Shown one piece after another: positions 1-5,612 of a stretch of DNA of 14,391 nt. Under the pieces are notes generated by a model, which saw only the letters and a program-made list of their open reading frames with translations, had not been told where the DNA came from and did no database searches. Source of the DNA: Promethearchaeota archaeon. GTDB taxonomy: Archaea; Asgardarchaeota; Lokiarchaeia; Sigynarchaeales; MK-D1. The translations under genes were made by a program, and so were the position numbers. Every line of letters begins with the position of its first letter. Position 1 is the stretch's first letter. Location: assembly GCA_016839865.1 (NCBI GenBank), contig JAEOTN010000540.1, positions 1 to 14,391 of the forward strand. Reading direction: 5' to 3'.

Positions 1-186
1 AAAATGCATAATTCCATGACATTGAGGGCAATTTTTCTCATCAATTGTCTCAGATGTTAAGAAATAACCACACGATCCGCATCTTCGAACATAGAGGTTC
101 TTTTTTTGTTCCTTCTTATATTCCTCTATAAATTTCTTTTCATAATCCTCAATACTGAGATTGTCTTCTTCGGTGTCATTTTCCAT
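1..186 (-). CDS. Partial zinc-ribbon protein (C-terminus off window)
   Basis: Reading leftward from an ATG at 184-186, the frame stays open to the window edge and gives 62 residues. The first 30 or so are acidic then lysine-rich (MENDTEEDNLS..., YEKKFIEEYKKEQKKN). They are followed by a CGSCG knuckle and, after 14 residues, a second CPQC knuckle, which together make a typical four-cysteine zinc ribbon. The ATG lies 13 bp after the stop of the DUF72 gene on the same strand, so the two are probably co-transcribed. The function is unknown; such ribbons are common in archaeal nucleic-acid or scaffold proteins. The ORF is too short to have been listed automatically, but the paired knuckles and the tight spacing support a real gene. 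Confidence 0.7.
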   Translation of the reverse strand, partial: MENDTEEDNLSIEDYEKKFIEEYKKEQKKNLYVRRCGSCGYFLTSETIDEKNCPQCHGIMHF

Positions 187-199
187 AGCGGTCACTTAC

Positions 200-1141
200 T
201 TAGAAGAAGTCATCTAGACTTTTTTGCTTTTTCCCATCCTCATCTGTGCATGTAGGATCATTTAATGCATATAAGGGTTTTTGAAGACAATCCGCTCCAT
301 TCTTATGCGGTAAATTCATTTTCTTAGCAAGGAATAGAGCATTTTTCACTGCATATCCTGAGAAATGATTGTTAAAATACAGCGCGACCTTCCTTTTCTT
401 ACCTTTTTTAGCATCATTTTGAGCGGAATCGATAATAGGGTTCAATTTTTCTGCCCATTCATTAAGTTGGTTTTCCTTAAAATTATAATTAAACCATGGT
501 TTGTTACCATATCCATGAAAACGGATATAGAATAATTCTTCGTTAGTGATATCTAGACGAGGAGGGAGTTTTGGTTCTACAACGGCGCAATATACTAGTC
601 CGTACTCTCGAAGAAGATCAAATGTTGTGTCTTTCATCCAATTCATATTCCGAAATTCTACAACCATATACGGAGGAGTAAGATTTTTAGTTTGAAATTT
701 CGTCTTAACAATCTCCTGCCAGTATTGTGCAAACCTCTCCAAGCGATCACGGTGTAAATTTTCTTCTTTTCCAAAGGAGGGGGGTAATTGTAATAATAAG
801 GAAAGAACTTTATTCGCCTGGAATAAGGGATCCATTACTCGTAAATACTCTAAAAATGGATCGGTTGCTTCAGATAACTCCAATTTTGCCTCATGTGTTA
901 CTAGTTTCGGAATTTTTGTGCTATAAATTAATGGAAGTTTAGCCCAAGCTTCAGTGGATCTTAAAGAGGGGATATTATAAAACGTTGAATTAATCTCAGT
1001 TGTATAGAAAAATCTTGAATAATACTCCAACATGTCAGAATTCTTTAGATCTTTTGGATAAACAACGCTTTTCCAATCATCTGGGTAATAATAACCGCTT
1101 GTTCCCAAGAAAACTACTTCTGGAGATAGCTGATCCTCCAT
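200..1141 (-). CDS. DUF72 / YecE-family TIM-barrel protein
   Basis: This 313-residue protein belongs to the DUF72 (YecE-like) family. The family hallmark FLGTSGYYYPDDW is near residues 11-23, followed by YYSRFFYTTEINSTFYNIPS, the conserved strand-and-helix opening of the barrel. Later family signatures are also present: QLPPSF, VVEFRNMNW, and FYIRFHGYG, with the C-terminal ALYFNNHFSGYAVKNAL. Length matches the family, so it looks complete. The biochemical activity of DUF72 proteins is not settled and I assign none. The ATG at 1139-1141 is preceded on the minus strand by an A/T-rich TATA-like stretch (about 1161-1172) at a distance fitting a leaderless or very short-leader mRNA. It is divergent from the ketopantoate reductase gene, 100 bp away, and followed closely by the zinc-ribbon gene. 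Confidence 0.9.
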   Translation of the reverse strand: MEDQLSPEVVFLGTSGYYYPDDWKSVVYPKDLKNSDMLEYYSRFFYTTEINSTFYNIPSLRSTEAWAKLPLIYSTKIPKLVTHEAKLELSEATDPFLEYLRVMDPLFQANKVLSLLLQLPPSFGKEENLHRDRLERFAQYWQEIVKTKFQTKNLTPPYMVVEFRNMNWMKDTTFDLLREYGLVYCAVVEPKLPPRLDITNEELFYIRFHGYGNKPWFNYNFKENQLNEWAEKLNPIIDSAQNDAKKGKKRKVALYFNNHFSGYAVKNALFLAKKMNLPHKNGADCLQKPLYALNDPTCTDEDGKKQKSLDDFF

Positions 1142-1241
1142 GGATCCCTTAATGTCGGTAGCTTTTTATTTGTAGATAGTGGGATAGCTAAATTACTTTA
1201 ATTATTCCGCATCTTTATCACATAGTGCAGGTAAGAAACGA

Positions 1242-2216
1242 ATGACTATCTATATCTTGGGAATGGGTGCAGTTGGGAGTTTTTTTGGAGCAGAATTACG
1301 TTTAAATGGGTTTGATGTAGTAGGACTATGTCGCGGGTCGCATTTTGAAGCAATTCAATCAAATGGTTTGACCTATACGAAATTGGATGGTTCAGAAATA
1401 ACCATACCAATAAACAACAAATTCCAAGTATTTCAAGATTTAAAAAGCCGTGAATCTGGTTTTGCACACATTCAACCCCAGGATTGGATATTTATTACCT
1501 CAAAGGTATATAGTTTGGATTATTTACTTCGGTATTACTCAGATGTGATACAAAGACATGGTTCAGTTGTAATAGCACAAAATGGGATTGGAAATGAAGA
1601 AATTGCATTAAATTTATCCCCTAATATCAGAGTGTATAGAATGCTTACAACCAATGGAGCACTTCTTGAGTCTCCTGGTAATGTGCGACATACAGGGCGA
1701 GGATATACTAAAATCGGATATCCACACTTAAATACTGAAGCGTTGCCCAAGGAAAGAACTATCTCTCTAGTAAACTACTTCCAAGGAACTTCTATTACTA
1801 CGGAATTTGAACCGAACATTGATGTATTGTTATGGGAAAAGATATTTGTGAACATCGGGATTAACGCAATTGCTTCGATTCATAACATCCCAAATGGGAA
1901 ACTAATCGAATCCGAAGAATACAAAAAGATAATGCGGGAAGCAATTATTGAAGCTTGGAAAGTTGCTAGAGCAATGAAAATTAATGTTGCTTCGACACCT
2001 GATGAATATGTGGAATTTACCTATTCCGTATGTAATAAAACTAAATCTAATCGCAATTCTATGCTACAAGATCTTGATAAGGGTAAACCTACAGAAATTG
2101 ATTATATCAATGGAAAAATTGTTGACTATGGTAATCAATTTGGTATAAAAACTCCGGTTAATGAAGAATTAGCACAAAGAATCAAGAAATTAGAGAGTTG
2201 GAATGGATCTAGCTAG
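1242..2216 (+). CDS. panE: 2-dehydropantoate 2-reductase (ketopantoate reductase)
   Basis: This enzyme reduces 2-dehydropantoate to pantoate with NAD(P)H on the route to coenzyme A. The 324-residue protein starts with a Rossmann nucleotide-binding motif GMGAVG (residues 7-12). The AQNGIGNEE segment lies at 112-120 and the catalytic region WEKIFVNIGINAI near 198-210. By comparison with the E. coli enzyme, K200, N204, N208, S273 and E285 (in GKPTEIDYING) occupy the catalytic and substrate-binding positions. The C-terminal FGIKTPVNEEL is also typical. Length and domain order are normal. The ATG at 1242 has a weak purine-rich AGGTAAG upstream and an A/T-rich TATA-like stretch near 1190-1202. Its stop overlaps the convergent GTPase gene by 8 bp. 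A general ApbA-family oxidoreductase of other substrate is possible but less likely. Confidence 0.9.
   Translation: MTIYILGMGAVGSFFGAELRLNGFDVVGLCRGSHFEAIQSNGLTYTKLDGSEITIPINNKFQVFQDLKSRESGFAHIQPQDWIFITSKVYSLDYLLRYYSDVIQRHGSVVIAQNGIGNEEIALNLSPNIRVYRMLTTNGALLESPGNVRHTGRGYTKIGYPHLNTEALPKERTISLVNYFQGTSITTEFEPNIDVLLWEKIFVNIGINAIASIHNIPNGKLIESEEYKKIMREAIIEAWKVARAMKINVASTPDEYVEFTYSVCNKTKSNRNSMLQDLDKGKPTEIDYINGKIVDYGNQFGIKTPVNEELAQRIKKLESWNGSS
2209..2216. other. Palindromic 8-bp overlap carrying both stop codons
   Basis: The sequence CTAGCTAG is self-complementary. Its last three bases are the TAG stop of panE on the plus strand, and its first three are the TAG stop of the GTPase gene on the minus strand. 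It is the whole overlap of the two convergent genes. Confidence 0.9.
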
Positions 2217-2754
2217 TATTTGGATGTAATTGGGGATTTTTAACGAAATAAATCAACCATTTCGCTATGGCCGAGAAAATTGGTTCAATGTTAATCTCCT
2301 GTTTACTAGAACACCATACGTTCATTATAAGTTTCGCGTCCTCCGCATATTTATCCGCGACAGATAATTCGACTTCGTGGCCTGGGAGATCGTATTTTGT
2401 GCCAACTAGTACAATAGGAATCATTCCAGCTGTTGATCTAATAATTCTTAACCACTCAGGTATTTGTTGGAAAGTAGCATAATCAGTGATATCATAACAT
2501 ACAATCGCACCTGAAGATCCTTTACAGTAATCTCCTAACACAAATCGAAACCGTTCCTCACCCGCAAAGTCCCATAATTGCATCTTAACCATTTCACTGG
2601 TGTCAAGTTGAACTTGCTTCATAGAAAATGCAGCTCCAATTGTCATTTTGTGATCTTCTGAAAAAGATCCGGTGCAAAATCTCTGAACAAGTGCAGTCTT
2701 ACCAACACCACCAGCACCTGCAACTACAACTTTGAATATATATGTATCAGCCAA
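2209..2754 (-). CDS. Rab/Ras-like small GTPase
   Basis: This is a single-domain small GTPase of the eukaryote-like type found in large numbers in Asgard archaea. Visible motifs are the P-loop GAGGVGKT (G1), T in KMTIGAAF (G2), WDFAGEERF (G3), GTKYD (G4, TKxD for NKxD) and CSSK (G5). The position matching Ras Gln61 is Glu. The C-terminus (QLHPNTS) has no cysteine, so there is no prenylation site. No ATG is available. The frame could open at TTG 2767-2769 (186 aa), but a TGAGGTT element just inside that codon sits 9 nt before TTG 2752-2754. I therefore favour the shorter product starting MADTYIFKVVVAG (181 aa), as in related GTPases. The gene stands alone, convergent with panE. It probably acts in membrane or cytoskeletal regulation, which is inference from the family. 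Confidence 0.9.
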   Translation of the reverse strand: MADTYIFKVVVAGAGGVGKTALVQRFCTGSFSEDHKMTIGAAFSMKQVQLDTSEMVKMQLWDFAGEERFRFVLGDYCKGSSGAIVCYDITDYATFQQIPEWLRIIRSTAGMIPIVLVGTKYDLPGHEVELSVADKYAEDAKLIMNVWCSSKQEINIEPIFSAIAKWLIYFVKNPQLHPNTS

Positions 2755-2769
2755 TCCAATTAACCTCAA

Positions 2770-3237
2770 TTATGCGCAATCATTCATTTTCTTGAAATTT
2801 AAGACAATTTGGTGTATTTCACTATGTATCAAAAATCATGTTTAAGTAATACACCTAATCCTTAATGTGCTTTGATAAGTAAGTAAATGATTTTGGGAGT
2901 TCTTGATACAATAGTTTATAATTTATTCGAAAGAACACCCCTTCCTTTAGGGAGGGATTGAATTTCGAAAATAGAGGCTTTTGTAGATATATACATTCTT
3001 CCTCATTAGGATAGATCTAGTATATACATTAGAATATGGCTCGCATTCTGTATTCACGCTTTCATATCACTTAGTTTTTAGACACCTTCATGTTTTTTCA
3101 CGACCACAAGGCAAGTAAGTCCTGATTTAGTGAAATAATATATTGAGAATCAAGGAAGAAAGTGATTAGATTCATTTTAGATTCAAAAAACACTCATGGT
3201 TATCACCTTAAAATAAAAAAACTCTTCATACTCTACT
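2770..3237. other. Non-coding stretch between GTPase gene and tnpB
   Basis: No convincing gene lies in these 468 bases on either strand; only very short open frames occur (for example a 12-codon one at 3036). The part up to about 2925 should hold the GTPase promoter: TTAAATTT on the minus strand near 2797-2804 is a possible TATA element. The rest contains the left hairpin of the tnpB element and about 280 bp of A/T-rich sequence before tnpB, including TATATACATT twice (2988-2997 and 3021-3030). I see no recognisable remnant of a tnpA transposase. Confidence 0.6.
2938..2956 (+). repeat. Left-end hairpin of the tnpB element
   Basis: CCCTTCC pairs with GGGAGGG (one G-U) around a TTTA loop. The hairpin lies between two copies of TTCGAAA (2926-2932 and 2964-2970). 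It closely resembles the right-end hairpin in stem and loop. It could instead be a solo right end left by another element. Confidence 0.65.
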
Positions 3238-4428
3238 ATGCAACTTGTTCGACAGATTCAACTGAAGAAATCTCCTTTATTGGATGAGATAACCTTCCTT
3301 TCCAAGAATCTGTTTAATGTTGCAACATATGAGATTCGAGAGCGTTTTTTTAGTAATGGGAAATGGTTTCGGTATACTGAATTGTGGAAATTGCTCAGAA
3401 ACCATGATGCCTATATCAAATTGCACAATAAATGTGGTTCTCACCCACCTCAGCAAGTTTTGAAGCAAGTAGATCGGAACTTCAAGATTTTCTTTCAAAC
3501 AATTAAATCTTGGAAGAACGATCCTTCCAAATTTCAGGCAATGCCAAGACTTCCCCATTACAAACGTAAAAAAGGAAAAAACATGGTCTATTTTACTTCT
3601 CAGCAAGTTAGAAACAAAGATGGTCATGTTTTACTCACTCAAAAAATGTTGAAATCTGGTTTTCCGAAGATCAAAACCGCCATTGAAAACGTTAAAGGTG
3701 TGAGGATTGTTCCTTTTGGTGATAGATACAATATTGAACTCATATATGACTACGAGCCAATTGACTTACATTTGAATCCAGTTAATGCAATAGGTATTGA
3801 TTTGGGCTTGGAAAACGTCATAACTGCGTCAGATAACATTGGTGGTACCCCATTGATTATCAAAGGTGGCGTTTTAAAGAGCATAAATCAGTTCTATAAC
3901 AAAGAGTTGGCAAAATATAAGACTACGGCTAAAATTTGCAACAATGCAAATATTACAAACCGAATTTTGAAGATTCACCGAAAGAGAAACAACAAAATAC
4001 AAGATTTCTTTCATAAGATATCAAGAAAAACTGTGAACCATTGTATTGAACATGATATTGGAACGATAGTTATCGGCTACAATGAAGGTTGGAAACAGAA
4101 TATCAATATTGGTAAGAAGAACAATCAGAATTTTGTGTCAGTCCCCTTTCTTAAACTTATCCAACAAATTGAATACAAGGCAGAAATGGTCGGCATTACT
4201 GTTATTAGGACAAGCGAAGAATATACTTCTCAAACGTGTAGTTGTTGCGGCACAGTGAAGAAATCCAATAGAAAATACAGAGGGCTATATGTATGTTCCA
4301 ATTGTGGATCTGTCCTGAACGCTGACGTAAATGCTTCACATAATATTCTCGTCAAAGAAGTTCCCAAATCCAAATGGATAGGGAATAGAGGGTTTTTGAA
4401 CAGCCCAATAGTGTTAAAAACGTGCTAA
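3238..4428 (+). CDS. tnpB: TnpB, RNA-guided nuclease of IS200/IS605 (OrfB)
   Basis: This 396-residue protein has the TnpB layout: an N-terminal helical/wedge part (LVRQIQLKKSP...), a split RuvC nuclease and a zinc ribbon. The three catalytic acids are all visible: D188 in GIDLGLENV, E283 in IGYNEGWKQ and D363 in NADVNASHN. The zinc ribbon is C334/C337 (TCSCCGTVKKS) with C353/C356 (YVCSNCGS). TnpB proteins cut DNA guided by an RNA made from the element's right end, which helps keep the element in place. With no frameshift and all key residues present, it may be active. No in-frame ATG, GTG or TTG lies upstream before the stop at 3214-3216, so ATG 3238 is the start. The gene lies alone, without tnpA, and was probably acquired by transposition. 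Confidence 0.95.
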   Translation: MQLVRQIQLKKSPLLDEITFLSKNLFNVATYEIRERFFSNGKWFRYTELWKLLRNHDAYIKLHNKCGSHPPQQVLKQVDRNFKIFFQTIKSWKNDPSKFQAMPRLPHYKRKKGKNMVYFTSQQVRNKDGHVLLTQKMLKSGFPKIKTAIENVKGVRIVPFGDRYNIELIYDYEPIDLHLNPVNAIGIDLGLENVITASDNIGGTPLIIKGGVLKSINQFYNKELAKYKTTAKICNNANITNRILKIHRKRNNKIQDFFHKISRKTVNHCIEHDIGTIVIGYNEGWKQNINIGKKNNQNFVSVPFLKLIQQIEYKAEMVGITVIRTSEEYTSQTCSCCGTVKKSNRKYRGLYVCSNCGSVLNADVNASHNILVKEVPKSKWIGNRGFLNSPIVLKTC

Positions 4429-4468
4429 CAACCTATAAATCCCTTTCCTTTAGGAAGGGGTAGTTCAA
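4429..4468 (+). ncRNA. Right-end hairpin / putative omega-RNA (reRNA) 3' end
   Basis: Directly behind the tnpB stop, CCCTTTCC (4441-4448) pairs with GGAAGGGG (4453-4460) around a TTTA loop, an 8-bp stem with one G-U pair. TAGTTCAA follows. In this family the RNA scaffold covers the 3' end of tnpB plus the right end, and the guide begins just outside the element, here about 4469-4488. The 5' boundary inside tnpB cannot be seen from sequence alone. Confidence 0.5.
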
Positions 4469-4503
4469 AGAATTCACCTAAAACAAGTGTACCAGTAATA
4501 TTA

Positions 4504-4518
4504 GGAGAAAAAGAGAGG
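4504..4518 (-). terminator. Possible pyrimidine-rich terminator of the AbrB-PhoU gene
   Basis: Reading on the minus strand, about 16 nt after the stop codon, the sequence runs CTCTCTTTTTCTCCT with five consecutive T. Archaeal transcription commonly ends at such T-rich stretches without a hairpin. The call rests on position and composition only. Confidence 0.35.
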
Positions 4519-4533
4519 GATATAGCCAAAGCC

Positions 4534-5547
4534 CTAAATCGCTCTTCTTAATGCAGCCAAACAGATCTCTTCACAATAATCCAAAATCTTTGAACTCACA
4601 TCAAGTAAGACTTGAAATGTCAATAGCTTTGGATGGGAGTCACTTTCTGTTGCATCTACTTTATTTTCTATATCACGCTTCTTTGGTTTCATCTTAGCTA
4701 TTGCTTTTATGGTATTTATTGCTTTTTGGGTATTTTTAAACAAGAACGCATCAATTGAGTCCCGCACATGGAGATCTAGAACTTTTTTCACGAAAGGAGT
4801 GATCCCAAATGAATCGGGAGGTAAACCATGTTTTTCAATTGTTGAGATAATATATCGTACTACTTCTGCGATCTTATGAATGCTAGAGATATATGAGAAG
4901 AAATCAACTACGTCTTGTAGCGTTAAATTCATTTTTACTAAAGAGATCGGATGAAGCAGTGTTTTACGATGCTCTCGAATAATCCGGAAATGATACTTCT
5001 GGATATTTCCCCATTCAATATCACCATTATATTCATAAGTTGGATCCTGGTTTTCTACTCGTTTCAGAAGAATTCCGTTTAGTTCAATTACTAAATCACT
5101 TATCATTTTCACTAAATTATACACATTAGAGCTTTCCACGGACATTACATTTTTAATAAGGATTTCTGTTGGATTGATCCCCATTATTTCTAGTCCCATC
5201 ATGGGTTCCAGAATTTCCTCTAGTTCACGGCGGATATCTGGACCAAACTCTTGATTAGATTTGATACGGATAATGTCCCATCCATCAAGGAATTTTGTCA
5301 ATAACCGTAATCGTATATTTTCTATATCGTCTACGTCTTTAATCTTAATCTCGGTTTCTAATTCATCCAAATCAGATCGTATTTCACGAGGTACAATTGT
5401 TAATGTCCCATCTTGATTAATTTGCAAGTTTACAACTTGATCTGCGTTAAGATTATTTTGTTTAACCCATTTTCGCGGTAGACTGAGTATAAGAGTTTCA
5501 CTGCTACCCCATTTGATTAATTTACGTTGTTGAGAAATTGTTAACAC
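4534..5547 (-). CDS. AbrB/PhoU-domain protein, phosphate-uptake-type regulator
   Basis: The 337-residue product starts with a SpoVT/AbrB-like swapped-hairpin DNA-binding domain at about residues 8-55 (RKLIKWGSSETLILSLPRKW..., DGTLTIVP). A long helical PhoU-like region of two repeats follows, about 120-335. The combination is the widespread archaeal PhoU-AbrB family, usually annotated as a phosphate uptake regulator. No phosphate transporter genes are next to it here, so a role in phosphate control is inferred only from the family. The start is GTG at 5545-5547, with a stop codon immediately upstream in frame, so no longer form exists. A GTTTAAAC TATA-like element is centred about 26 nt before it, fitting a leaderless mRNA. 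It lies 65 bp behind the PAPS-reductase-like gene but seems to have its own promoter. Confidence 0.85.
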   Translation of the reverse strand: MLTISQQRKLIKWGSSETLILSLPRKWVKQNNLNADQVVNLQINQDGTLTIVPREIRSDLDELETEIKIKDVDDIENIRLRLLTKFLDGWDIIRIKSNQEFGPDIRRELEEILEPMMGLEIMGINPTEILIKNVMSVESSNVYNLVKMISDLVIELNGILLKRVENQDPTYEYNGDIEWGNIQKYHFRIIREHRKTLLHPISLVKMNLTLQDVVDFFSYISSIHKIAEVVRYIISTIEKHGLPPDSFGITPFVKKVLDLHVRDSIDAFLFKNTQKAINTIKAIAKMKPKKRDIENKVDATESDSHPKLLTFQVLLDVSSKILDYCEEICLAALRRAI

Positions 5548-5564
5548 CTACGTTGTAGACATTC

Positions 5565-5579
5565 GGATAATGTTTAAAC
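5565..5579 (-). promoter_or_regulatory. TATA-like promoter of the AbrB-PhoU gene
   Basis: On the minus strand, GTTTAAACATTATCC is centred about 26 nt before the GTG start at 5547. This would put the transcription start at or next to the start codon, i.e. a leaderless mRNA. There is no Shine-Dalgarno sequence in between. Confidence 0.45.
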
Positions 5580-5591
5580 GGATAGTGACCT

Positions 5592-5605
5592 AAAAAATCT
5601 TTTTA
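5592..5605 (-). terminator. Possible T-rich terminator of the PAPS-reductase-like gene
   Basis: After the stop at 5613-5615, the minus strand reads TTAAAAAGATTTTTTAGG, with six T in a row at 5592-5597. Together with the separate promoter downstream, this suggests the two minus-strand genes are separate transcripts. Confidence 0.4.
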
Positions 5606-5612
5606 ATTCTAG

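Larger units (their letters stand above)
2926..4468 (+). mobile_element. IS200/IS605-type tnpB-only element
   Basis: A tnpB gene is framed by two similar small hairpins with the same TTTA loop and the same orientation: 2938-2956 on the left and 4441-4460 on the right. Paired imperfect palindromes recognised by a Y1 transposase are typical of the ends of this family, and the right one lies just behind tnpB, where the guide-RNA scaffold of such elements ends. No tnpA is present, so the element would depend on a transposase elsewhere. The exact ends are estimates: the right end probably lies in TAGTTCAA (4461-4468), and the left end is near or before the TTCGAAA at 2926. No target-site duplication is expected in this family. 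Confidence 0.7.

Noticed and set aside
3036..3074. 12-codon ATG frame between the GTPase and tnpB genes
   Set aside because: Too short, no ribosome-binding site, no resemblance to a TnpA fragment.
2770..3237. Possible tRNA, CRISPR or tnpA remnant in the longest gap
   Set aside because: No cloverleaf, no regularly spaced repeats and no HUH or tyrosine motif could be read; TATATACATT occurs only twice.
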